Assembly: GCA_964404505.1 (NCBI GenBank)
Contig: CAYOKH010000067.1
Coordinates: 1 to 10,137, forward strand
From: DAOMNN01 sp964404505
GTDB taxonomy: Bacteria; Pseudomonadota; Gammaproteobacteria; Burkholderiales; Rhodocyclaceae
DNA: 10,137 nucleotides
Direction of reading: 5' to 3'
Shown here: in pieces, positions 1 through 5,588 of the stretch
How positions within the stretch are numbered: the stretch's first letter is position 1
Layout of the letters: every line of letters starts with the position of its first letter
Notes under the pieces: generated by a model
Database searches by the model: none
Told to the model about the DNA's origin: nothing
Seen by the model: only the letters and a program-made list of their open reading frames with translations
Translations under genes and position numbers: made by a program

Positions 1-61
1 GTCGCACGCGGTCCGGGATTGCAAATACCACCTGGTGTGATCACGAAGTATAGACATCCAG

Positions 62-114
62 TAACCCGGAATAGGAAACGGACGACGGTTTGCCCTTAAA
101 TAACCCGAAATAGG
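62..114. repeat. Pair of imperfect 14-base direct repeats
   Basis: TAACCCGGAATAGG at 62-75 recurs as TAACCCGAAATAGG at 101-114, 39 bases later with one mismatch. The second copy runs straight into the GGGGACC hairpin at 112-138, and the first is followed by a GGACGACGGTTT stretch. Blocks of the type 'AATAGGGGACGGACCACGGTTT' are, from memory, typical of extragenic repeats linked to RAYT (REP-associated) transposases in proteobacteria. The repetition is seen directly; the RAYT/REP link is a recollection and no transposase gene is visible here. Confidence 0.5.
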
Positions 115-138
115 GGACCAACCCTCGGTCCGTCCCCT
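112..138. repeat. Inverted repeat (7-bp stem) in the left intergenic region
   Basis: AGGGGAC (112-118) pairs with GTCCCCT (132-138). A nested, mutually exclusive pairing GGACC (115-119) with GGTCC (127-131) is also possible. Neither strand shows a clear T-run after the stem, so it is not a good intrinsic terminator for the minus-strand operon that ends at 429. It fits better as part of the REP-like repeat beside it. Confidence 0.45.
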
Positions 139-184
139 GTTTCGATCTCGAGGCGCTCGCAAGCGTTCGGCGATGGCTTTCCGT

Positions 185-233
185 GCGTCACGGGATCGCC
201 ACGCGGGCTTTGCGCTGCCCGCTCGCGATGACC
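185..233. repeat. Possible interspersed extragenic repeat with hairpin
   Basis: GCGGGC (203-208) pairs with GCCCGC (217-222) around an 8-base loop. Read on the minus strand, the flanks (GGTCATCGCGAGCG..., GGCGATCCCGTGACG) resemble the widespread 'TCATTGCGAGCG...GGCAATCTC' class of bacterial interspersed repeat. The hairpin is seen; the family assignment is a guess from memory. Confidence 0.3.
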
Positions 234-304
234 GGTTGGGGCGTGTTCATTGGTAGCGGCAGGCGGGGACGGCCGCGCCGCGGATGCTTCTCCCTCGAAC
301 ATCC

Positions 305-415
305 ATGTCCTACCAGGATTTCGAGAAGCTGGTGCAGCCAAAGGTGGCGGAGCTGGCGTTGGACGGAGCGGGTCGGCTCGGGGTGCTCATCTACGAAGGA
401 CGGTTTGTGGCGTAA
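305..415 (+). pseudogene. Possible fragment of a SpoIIAA-like (STAS-fold) protein
   Basis: A 36-codon frame starts at ATG 305 and stops at TAA 413-415. Its pattern, SYQDFEKLVQPKVAEL then a GxxRLGVLIYEGRF block, resembles the start of SpoIIAA-like proteins (PF11964 type), which typically read 'DYExLxPxLExAxxxxGxxRVLxExxxFxGW'. Family members are usually ~120 residues, so both the N-terminal strand and the C-terminal half are missing. There is no Shine-Dalgarno sequence before ATG 305. I cannot exclude a chance frame. If real, it is a remnant transcribed convergently towards the permease gene. Confidence 0.2.
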
Positions 416-428
416 GCCTCCTCAGCCG

Positions 429-2132
429 TCAATGGTCGAAGTGAAAGAGTACAGTCGAGCGGCCGGCCCTGTGCGTTGCCGCGACGCGATCGGCGTAGCG
501 TCTGAGCATGAAGCCGGCGAGCCGCCGCTCTCCTTCCTCGGATTCCATGATCTCCTCATTCGTCGGGCGGCGTTCGGGCAGCTCGAGCGGAGGGCCCTGG
601 TACGAGACCCTCAGGTTCAGATTGAACTCGTCGAACGTCGCCTCGACCTCGAGCGGACCTTGCGGGTCACAGCTCTGGACGATCGTCTCGATCGATTGCG
701 TGAGATTGAATGCGGCGCGGTCGATCACGTCCCGGCGCGCGCCCCATGCAGCGCCCTGCGTCTCCATGAACTCCTCGATGGCCGCGCTGTTCACGTCCGA
801 GGGCTGCACGGTAAGCCTGCGGGCCTTGCCGATTCCCAGCCTGAACAGGCCGTTCAGCAGCAGTGCCATCACCGGCCCGAACACGAGGGAGCTCACGAGG
901 AGCGGCTTCGCCCACGCCGGCGCGTTCTGGAAGGCTTGCGGAAGGAGATCGACTGCAAGGCCGCCCATGAATGCGAAACCGATGACGAAGGTCTTGCGCG
1001 CGTCGAGCAGGCGTGAAGTCATGATCTCCAGGCCGCTGACCAGGATGAACGTGGCGGCAAAAAGCAGTGCCGGTCCGGCCACGGAGCCTGGCAGGAGAAA
1101 GAAGACGATGCCGAGCCTGGGAAAAAAGGCCAGCACGAACAGCAGCACCGCGACACCGTAAGCGACATGGCGGCTCAGCACACCGGTCGCACTCGTCAGT
1201 CCCACGTTGGCCGCTGCCGAATTGACGCCGGTGGTCCCTGCCGCGCCGGCCAGGGTCGTCGCGAGCCCGTCGGCGACGATCCCACGGCTGATCGACCCCA
1301 TGTCGGGTCGCACCCAGTCGGCATCGTTCAGTTTCTGTGCCGTCGTGACGTTGCCAACCACCTTGAGCGATGCGGCGAGCGCCGCAACTGCGAAGGGGAT
1401 GATCAATGTCGCATCGAAGCTCCAGCTCACGTGCGCGAGCCGCGGCGGCGCAAACCACGGCGTTTCAAGGACGGTTTGCCACGCCGCCGGCCCGAGCATG
1501 CCCAGCATCGCCGCGACCACGAACCCCGCTACCATGCCGATTGCGACGCAGGCCAGGCGCAGGGTGCCGCTGGTCCACACGTTGAGGGCTACCATCGTCC
1601 CGAGCGTGACAGTGGCGGTGACGACGTCGCGCGAATCGGCCATGCGGCCGGCGTCTACGCCGAGCGTGATACGGATGGCAACGACGCCCGTCACCACGCC
1701 CATCAGCGTGACGACCAACCCGGCGACTTCCGGGGGAAACAACGGGCGCAGCGCCCGCAGCACCCTGGAAAAGGCGATTTCGAACAGCCCGGCCGCCACC
1801 GTCATCCCGAAGACGAGCGGGAGCCCTCCGCTGCGCGCCGCGAGTAGCGAGGGGACGAGGTAGAACGCGGTCGGCACCGGCTGGCAGACGTACCCCGAAC
1901 CGATCGGCCCCCGCGGCAGGGCCTGCAATACGGTGCCGACCGCCAGCACGAGGAGACAGATGCTGACGAGATTGCTGATCAACTGGGCGCCGGCGCCCGC
2001 TTCGCGTCCGATCAGGACCGGATAGATCAGGAAAATGGCCATCACCGCAACGTGCTGGAGCACGCTTATCGCGATGATAGTCGCAGGCGGCCTTTCGTCG
2101 ACGGCGTAGACGACGCCCCGCGGCTTGCGCAT
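429..2132 (-). CDS. NCS2-type nucleobase permease with degenerate HATPase-like C-terminal domain
   Basis: This 567-residue protein has two parts. Residues ~15-435 are a polytopic membrane domain of the NCS2 (uracil/xanthine/ascorbate, SLC23) family. It carries the QH pair of the first helix (Gln26-His27) and the family signature NxGxxxxTG at Asn309-Gly317. Residues ~445-567 are soluble and follow the layout of RsbW-type HATPase domains: a helix, paired beta strands (PLEVEATF, LNLRVSYQG), a Gly-containing helix (RRLAGFMLRRYAD) and a final strand (STVLFHFDH). The N-box Asn and the DxGxG and GLGL nucleotide motifs are not recognisable, so ATP binding is doubtful. The acidic residue that UraA-type carriers use for the nucleobase in TM8 appears replaced in 'ALAASLKVVGN' (Ser255 region). 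It starts 10 bases after the STAS gene stop, without a good ribosome binding site, so translation is probably coupled. The family call is firm; the substrate and the tail's function are unknown. Confidence 0.88.
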   Translation of the reverse strand: MRKPRGVVYAVDERPPATIIAISVLQHVAVMAIFLIYPVLIGREAGAGAQLISNLVSICLLVLAVGTVLQALPRGPIGSGYVCQPVPTAFYLVPSLLAARSGGLPLVFGMTVAAGLFEIAFSRVLRALRPLFPPEVAGLVVTLMGVVTGVVAIRITLGVDAGRMADSRDVVTATVTLGTMVALNVWTSGTLRLACVAIGMVAGFVVAAMLGMLGPAAWQTVLETPWFAPPRLAHVSWSFDATLIIPFAVAALAASLKVVGNVTTAQKLNDADWVRPDMGSISRGIVADGLATTLAGAAGTTGVNSAAANVGLTSATGVLSRHVAYGVAVLLFVLAFFPRLGIVFFLLPGSVAGPALLFAATFILVSGLEIMTSRLLDARKTFVIGFAFMGGLAVDLLPQAFQNAPAWAKPLLVSSLVFGPVMALLLNGLFRLGIGKARRLTVQPSDVNSAAIEEFMETQGAAWGARRDVIDRAAFNLTQSIETIVQSCDPQGPLEVEATFDEFNLNLRVSYQGPPLELPERRPTNEEIMESEEGERRLAGFMLRRYADRVAATHRAGRSTVLFHFDH

Positions 2133-2142
2133 GAGGGGCGCT

Positions 2143-2478
2143 TCAGCCGGCGGCCGTTACACCTTCATCGCGCGTGTTCGCGATCACGAACAGATCGAGG
2201 AAGCCGCCGAGATCGAAGAGCTGGCGGACCTTGCCCGAGACGCCCGAGAGCACGATCTTGCCCGCGATTTGCTCCGCTCGTCTTCCGGCGAGGAGCAGTA
2301 CCCTGAAGCCTGCGCTGCTGATGTAGTCGACTTCACTCATATCGACCAAAACGCGCGCACTGACTTCGTCGAGCACGGCCGTCAATCGCTGGCCGAGCAC
2401 AGGCGCGCTCGTGCTGTCGATGCGCCCGCTGACCTGCACGATCGTCACGCCGCCGGACTGCTCTTCCTTCAAATTCAT
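2143..2478 (-). CDS. STAS-domain anti-anti-sigma-type protein (RsbV/SpoIIAA family)
   Basis: This is a single STAS domain of 111 residues, the usual size for RsbV/SpoIIAA. It opens with a strand containing VTIVQVSGRIDSTSAP. The phosphorylation loop is DYISSAGFR (residues 51-59), with Ser54/Ser55 as the expected site for the partner kinase. In the family, the unphosphorylated form binds an RsbW-type kinase and releases that kinase's other partner; phosphorylation by the kinase and dephosphorylation by a PP2C phosphatase reset the switch. Both enzymes are encoded directly upstream. A GGGAG ribosome binding site lies in the 11-base gap before ATG 2478. No sigma-factor gene is in view, so the output may be something other than sigma control, for example the downstream permease. 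Confidence 0.93.
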   Translation of the reverse strand: MNLKEEQSGGVTIVQVSGRIDSTSAPVLGQRLTAVLDEVSARVLVDMSEVDYISSAGFRVLLLAGRRAEQIAGKIVLSGVSGKVRQLFDLGGFLDLFVIANTRDEGVTAAG

Positions 2479-2489
2479 CCTGCGCTCCC

Positions 2490-2906
2490 TCAGGTCCTCA
2501 GATGTCTCTTCAGCACGAGACGGTTGCGGTCGCCGACGCGATCGTAGGCGATCTCGTGCATCAGGTTCTTCACGAAATGCAGCCCGATCCGCCCGATGGG
2601 GCGCTCGCTCAGGGGCACGCTCAGATCCGGCATGTGGCTCTCCAGCGGGTTGAAGGCTACGCCGTCGTCCTCGACAGTCGCCTCCAGAGCGTTCTCGATC
2701 AGGCGGATACGCACCCGTATAGCATGCTGCATACCGTCTTCGTAGCCATACGAGACAATATTCGAGAGGATTTCGTCAAGTGCGATCTGCATGTCCACCA
2801 GTACGTCCGTGGGCACCCGGTGCTCGGCCGCAAAGCGATCGACTGCATCCACGATGCGCGGGAACTCGCCGCGCTCGTTGCGGATGACGATCTCGCACTC
2901 CCTCAT
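2490..2906 (-). CDS. RsbW-type ATP-binding serine kinase / anti-sigma-like protein
   Basis: The 138-residue protein matches the HATPase_c_2 (GHKL) family of anti-sigma kinases RsbW and SpoIIAB. The N-box is ALDEILSNIVSYGY with Glu45 and Asn49, which coordinate Mg-ATP in this family. The G1 box is EDDGVAFNP (Asp80-Asp81-Gly82), and the G2 region is IGRIGLHFVKNLM (Gly105, Gly108). All key ATP-site positions are present, so it should phosphorylate the STAS partner encoded next. ATG 2906 overlaps the stop of the upstream phosphatase gene by ATGA, so the two are probably made in a fixed ratio. Its usual second partner, a sigma factor, is not encoded here. Alternative partners are the HATPase-like permease tail through the shared STAS protein, or an unlinked effector. 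Confidence 0.92.
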   Translation of the reverse strand: MRECEIVIRNERGEFPRIVDAVDRFAAEHRVPTDVLVDMQIALDEILSNIVSYGYEDGMQHAIRVRIRLIENALEATVEDDGVAFNPLESHMPDLSVPLSERPIGRIGLHFVKNLMHEIAYDRVGDRNRLVLKRHLRT

Positions 2907-4078
2907 TTTACGAAGCGGAGCCCCATTGCGGCGATGTCGTCAGCCTGTGCAGCATCCGCGGCAAATGCGCGCACCCGCGACATGACTCCCTCGACCAGCT
3001 CGCGGGCGGAAGCGTGGCCGAGCTCATCCAGCGCGGTTTCCAGGCGCTCCTGTGAAAAAAACTCGCCGGCGCTGTTCAGGGCTTCCGTGATGCCATCGGT
3101 GTACACGAACAAGCGGTCGCCGGGCGTGAGCTCGACCACGGCCGACTCGTAAGTGAACGCCGGCCGAATCCCGAGCGGTTTACCGCGCGCGCCCTTCAGC
3201 AGCGACAATTCCCGGTTGACCCCGAGCAGATATGGCAGGTTGTGGCCGGCATTGCAGTAGGCAAGCGTCTCCGTCATCGGATCGACAATACCGAAGAAGA
3301 CAGTGACGAACATACCCTGCTCGTTCTCGACACTCAGGCCCTCGTTGACTTTCTCGATCACCTGGTGTGGCGCCATGGCCGAGCCGTCGGGCAGGCCATG
3401 GAGCGTTGCCACGAGCCGGATCATCGTCTTCGTCCGCGCCATGAAAAGCGCCGCCGGCGCCCCTTTGTCGGATACGTCCGCGACGACGAAATAGAGCCTG
3501 CCATCCTCGCCCCAGAAGAAGTCGTAGAGATCGCCGCCCACCCGGCGGGCGGGCTCGAGCGTGGCATGGACTTCGACAGGTCGCTCCGGCGTCGGCGGCA
3601 GGAACACCTTCGGCACCATGCTCAACTGGATCTGGCGCGCAGCCTGAAGCTCGGCTTCGATCTGATCGAGCACGTCGACGATTTCGTCGCGCAAGCGCTT
3701 CTTCTCGAGGCACGCGCCGATGCGCGCGCGCAGCAGCGTCGGATTGAACGGCTTTGAGAGGTAGTCCTCCGCGCCCAGTTCGATGCAGCGGATGACGCTG
3801 GCCAATTCGTCCTGAGCCGAGATCATGATGACCGGAATGTGGCGCAGCCGGCTGTCGGCGCGCATGCGCTCCAGCACGTCATAGCCGTTCAGCCCCGGCA
3901 TCATCACGTCCAGCAGTACCAGGTCGAAAGTCCGGGAGTGCAGCAGATCGAGCGCCTCCTGACCGTCGCTCGCGCTCACGAGATTGCTGAAGCCCTCGCG
4001 CTGGAGCCGTCTCGTCAATGTGTACCGATTGTCTTCGTTGTCGTCGACGATCAGCAGCGTGCTTGCGAAACCGCTCAC
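2903..4078 (-). CDS. Response-regulator PP2C phosphatase (REC-SpoIIE, RsbU type)
   Basis: The protein has 391 residues. An N-terminal receiver (residues ~6-125) has the acidic cluster VDDNEDN (Asp12-Asp13), phosphoacceptor Asp57 in LLDVMMPG and Lys110 in YLSKPF. A coiled linker (~125-165, EIVDVLDQIEAELQAARQIQ) leads to a PP2C/SpoIIE phosphatase domain (~168-391). Its metal-binding acids are visible in GGDLYDFF (Asp185, Asp188), ADVSDKG (Asp202, Asp205) and ADDIAAM (Asp380, Asp381). Its expected role is to dephosphorylate the STAS protein when its receiver is phosphorylated. I chose GTG 4078 because it gives a clean receiver start and overlaps the stop of the upstream response regulator as GTGA. 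The same frame stays open to ATG 4405, but that extension is an out-of-frame shadow of the response-regulator gene. The upstream kinase that would phosphorylate it has been lost. Confidence 0.93.
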   Translation of the reverse strand: MSGFASTLLIVDDNEDNRYTLTRRLQREGFSNLVSASDGQEALDLLHSRTFDLVLLDVMMPGLNGYDVLERMRADSRLRHIPVIMISAQDELASVIRCIELGAEDYLSKPFNPTLLRARIGACLEKKRLRDEIVDVLDQIEAELQAARQIQLSMVPKVFLPPTPERPVEVHATLEPARRVGGDLYDFFWGEDGRLYFVVADVSDKGAPAALFMARTKTMIRLVATLHGLPDGSAMAPHQVIEKVNEGLSVENEQGMFVTVFFGIVDPMTETLAYCNAGHNLPYLLGVNRELSLLKGARGKPLGIRPAFTYESAVVELTPGDRLFVYTDGITEALNSAGEFFSQERLETALDELGHASARELVEGVMSRVRAFAADAAQADDIAAMGLRFVK

Positions 4079-4439
4079 TGGGGTTCCCCCGCTGGCAGCA
4101 ATGCCCGGACCTTTTGCAGCAGCCGTGCAAAATCGATGGGCTTGTTGTCGTAATCGTCGCATCCGGCGACAAGCGCTCGCTCTCGATCGCCTGCCATGGC
4201 GTGCGCGGAGAGCGCAATGACCGGGATGTGGCGCGTCTCGGCACTTCCGTTGATCTGCCTCGTGGCTTCCCAGCCGTCGAGCACCGGCAGCCGCAAGTCC
4301 ATGAGTATCAGGTCCGGCTGCTCGGTCGCGGCCATTGCCACGCCCTGTTTGCCGTCGGAGGCGATAATGACGCTGTAGCCCGCGCGCGCAAGCCTTCTCT
4401 CCCATTATCCTCGTTGTCTTCCACGTACAGTATTCTCAT
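4075..4439 (-). pseudogene. Single-domain response regulator (CheY-like), frameshifted
   Basis: ATG 4439 opens with MRILYVEDNEDN, a typical receiver start. About 10 bases are then missing compared with the usual spacing, in which about five residues lie between EDN and RRL. The reading frame shifts, and the ATG 4439 product ends at a TGA after ~43 codons. In the shifted frame the rest of the domain is well preserved: ERRLARAGYSVIIASDGK, the phosphoacceptor motif ILMDLRLPVLDG, the switch region PVIALSAHAM, and Lys in DNKPIDF, ending at TGA 4075-4077. In that frame a TAA lies immediately before the break, so no full-length product can be made. Possible internal starts (GTG 4347, ATG 4341) would give a domain lacking the acidic pocket. 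ATG 4439 overlaps the upstream stop as ATGA and the stop overlaps the phosphatase GTG. The gene is either genuinely broken or carries a sequencing error. Confidence 0.85.
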
Positions 4440-4612
4440 CGCTGCACTCCTGCCATCCTGCGCACGCGCTCGCGCTCGAGGCATCGCGCGAGCGTCGCGC
4501 TCACCTCCCGCAGGATCTCGTCAGGCGTGAGCGCGTTCTTCTGAAGAACGCGGTCCACGCCTCCATTCAAACGCCGATGGTCCTCCGCTGTGAGGTCCTT
4601 CGCGGTGACGAG
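4436..4612 (-). pseudogene. C-terminal remnant of a receiver domain, probably from a deleted hybrid sensor kinase
   Basis: About 58 residues beginning LVTAKDLTAEDHRRLNGG and continuing with VDRVLQKNALTPDEILREV match the end of receiver domains that close large hybrid histidine kinases ('VVTAKDLTxEDRxRLNG...VLQKG'). The conserved receiver Lys is in VLQK. The beginning of this receiver, including the phosphoacceptor Asp, and everything upstream in the presumed kinase are absent. The remnant is joined in frame to a piece of a periplasmic binding protein at about 4610-4625. Its stop overlaps the response-regulator start (ATGA), the arrangement expected of a kinase/regulator pair. The receiver identity is strong; the hybrid-kinase origin is inferred from family habit and from the intact kinase across the divergent region. 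Confidence 0.72.
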
Positions 4613-5213
4613 GATCCTGAGCCCGCGCGCCTTTGCCAGCTCGAGCGTACCCTGCGCTATCGCCCTCGGGAAAAGCGTGTCTTCATGAAGGATGGCGAGT
4701 GTTTTGAGCCCCCGCTTCGCAGCAAGGTCGATCAATCCTTCCAGGTACACCCCCGCTGGAGACAGCAGCATGAAGATATAGCTGCGTCCCTTCTTGAAAA
4801 TGGAGGTGGACGCTGCCCCGGAAGCTACCATCGGCATGCGGTATTTCTCCGTGATGCTCGCTACCGCTTCCATGATCGGCGATGAATAAGGCGCGAAAAC
4901 GAGATCGACTTTGTCCCTGGTGATGACGCGCTCGTAAATCGCGACCGCGTCAGCTGCTGGGAGCGGTCGTCACTGACGATCAACTGAATCTTCCTCCCCA
5001 GCACGCCGCCGCGCTCGTTTGCCTGCTTCACGCACAGCTCCTACCGCGGTGGATCGTGTTGCCGAGCTCTGCAAACTGACCGGTCATCGATACCGATGCG
5101 CCGATGCGTATCGGAGCCTGCGCATGAGCGGCCCATGCCATGGCTGCCGTGATACAGACAACGGCAAAACCGACGATCAACCTTGAAGCCTTGCAGGAAC
5201 TGCGGCCATGCAT
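4613..5213 (-). pseudogene. LivK-type periplasmic substrate-binding protein, truncated and frameshifted
   Basis: ATG 5213 begins a Sec-type signal peptide (basic HGRSSCKASR, hydrophobic LIVGFAVVCITAAMAW, cleavage near AHAQ-AP). It is followed by PIRIGASVSMTGQFAELG, the classic start of Peripla_BP_6/LivK receptors. One base is missing near 5041-5042 (after HRG), moving the frame to ELCVKQANERGGVLGRKIQL. A second base is missing near 4955-4962 (after VSDDRS), moving it to ADAVAIYERVITRDK and then to APYSSPIMEAVASITEKYR. The fold continues to the inter-lobe segment LAILHEDTLFPRAIAQGTLE, ending at about 4613 where it joins the receiver remnant. About 200 of the usual ~390 residues survive. AGGAGG sits almost against ATG 5213; an out-of-frame ATG at 5209 has better spacing, which may reflect another lesion. 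No LivHMGF-type permease or ATPase genes are in view. Confidence 0.85.
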
Positions 5214-5253
5214 TCCTCCTGGACTTCCTCAGGGTGGAGCGTCAAGCCGACAC

Positions 5254-5282
5254 ATTGTAGGAGCACGCGCAAGTGGCGTCGA
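5254..5282 (-). promoter_or_regulatory. Putative sigma70-like promoter of the minus-strand operon
   Basis: Read on the minus strand, a -35-like TCGACG (5277-5282, 4 of 6 matches) and a -10-like TACAAT (5254-5259, 5 of 6) are separated by 17 bases. Transcription would begin near 5247, giving a ~35-base leader before ATG 5213. It is the best-placed candidate seen by eye; no operator could be identified. Confidence 0.4.
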
Positions 5283-5420
5283 GAAGCGTTCCGGGAATCC
5301 GGGCAATCACCATGGCATCCGCACCGGCTGGGAGGAATGGAGTTTTCGGGGAGCTGCAGGTGCACGCCTGCGCGTCGAAACCGATTCGGAAGTGTCCGAG
5401 GAACCTCGCCTCGTAGCAGT

Positions 5421-5449
5421 TTGACATGTCAGGGAGCGCACCGCATACT
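5421..5449 (+). promoter_or_regulatory. Putative sigma70 promoter of the receptor-kinase operon
   Basis: A perfect -35 hexamer TTGACA (5421-5426), an exact 17-base spacer and a -10-like CATACT (5444-5449, 4 of 6) stand upstream of the plus-strand genes. The predicted start near 5456 leaves ~46 bases before the leader ORF at 5502 and ~130 before the TRAP receptor gene. Confidence 0.55.
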
Positions 5450-5501
5450 CGACAAGAGCGCGGCCGACAACACCAAATCAAGCCAAGCGGGAGGAGGGTC
5501 T

Positions 5502-5588
5502 ATGTTGCAGCCGTGGTGCGCCACAGTCCTGTTCTCATCGCATCTTGACTCCCGTTCAGGGCGCGTCCTTTGGAGGCGCCGCCCATGA
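5502..5588 (+). CDS. Putative 28-residue leader ORF translationally coupled to the TRAP receptor gene
   Basis: ATG 5502 follows a very strong purine-rich ribosome binding site (GGGAGGAGGG, 5489-5498). The frame runs 28 codons and ends at TGA 5586-5588, overlapping ATG 5585 of the next gene as ATGA. The peptide starts MLQPWCATVLFSSHLDSR and ends in an Arg-rich GRVLWRRRP. It resembles no family I know. It has no obvious run of one amino acid that would mark an attenuator, although its end contains Trp and three Arg codons. The ribosome site, the position after a good promoter and the exact stop/start overlap suggest that it is translated and couples initiation of the downstream gene. The peptide itself may have no function. 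Confidence 0.45.
   Translation: MLQPWCATVLFSSHLDSRSGRVLWRRRP
5572..5576 (+). promoter_or_regulatory. Ribosome binding site fixing the TRAP receptor start at 5585
   Basis: GGAGG lies 8 bases before ATG 5585. This favours ATG 5585 over the in-frame TTG at 5570, which would itself overlap the GGAGG. The site lies inside the leader ORF, so ribosomes on the leader would cover it. Confidence 0.7.

Larger units (their letters stand above)
1..428. other. Left intergenic region without an intact gene
   Basis: No reading frame here looks like a complete gene. The region holds the repeats and hairpins at 62-138 and 185-233 and a short protein-like frame at 305-415. It lies downstream of the minus-strand operon ending at 429, but I see no convincing GC stem followed by T residues on that strand, so any termination here is Rho-dependent or lies outside the window. 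Confidence 0.5.
5214..5501. other. Divergent intergenic control region
   Basis: The region between the two operons contains the minus-strand promoter candidate (5254-5282), a stretch at 5283-5420 in which I see no recognisable element, and the plus-strand promoter candidate (5421-5449). The two promoters point away from each other with about 140 bases between their -35 elements, enough for a shared regulator site. I found no clear long inverted repeat by eye. Open frames through this region look like random translation. Confidence 0.5.

Noticed and set aside
112..138. Intrinsic terminator for the minus-strand operon
   Set aside because: The stem has no following T-run on the minus strand and lies ~290 bases after the last stop codon; a repeat element fits better.
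183..1016. Long plus-strand frame (277 codons) across the left edge
   Set aside because: Most of it is antisense to the permease gene and Arg/Glu/Leu-rich with no domain; typical of high-GC shadow frames.
2502..3152. Plus-strand frame of 216 codons opposite the RsbW and RsbU genes
   Set aside because: It is antisense to two genes with intact catalytic motifs and has no recognisable protein features.
4079..4405. N-terminal extension of the REC-PP2C protein to ATG 4405 (500 residues)
   Set aside because: The extra 109 residues are Arg/Ala-rich and lack any domain. They are the out-of-frame translation of the response-regulator gene. GTG 4078, overlapping that gene's stop, gives a normal receiver start.
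4436..4873. The chimeric 145-codon frame as a functional gene
   Set aside because: It starts inside a binding-protein domain without a signal peptide and ends with half a receiver that lacks the phosphoacceptor; the upstream part is frameshifted.
5570..5584. TTG 5570 as the start of the TRAP receptor
   Set aside because: The GGAGG at 5572-5576 is correctly spaced for ATG 5585 and would lie inside the coding region if TTG were used; the Tat signal starts cleanly from ATG 5585.
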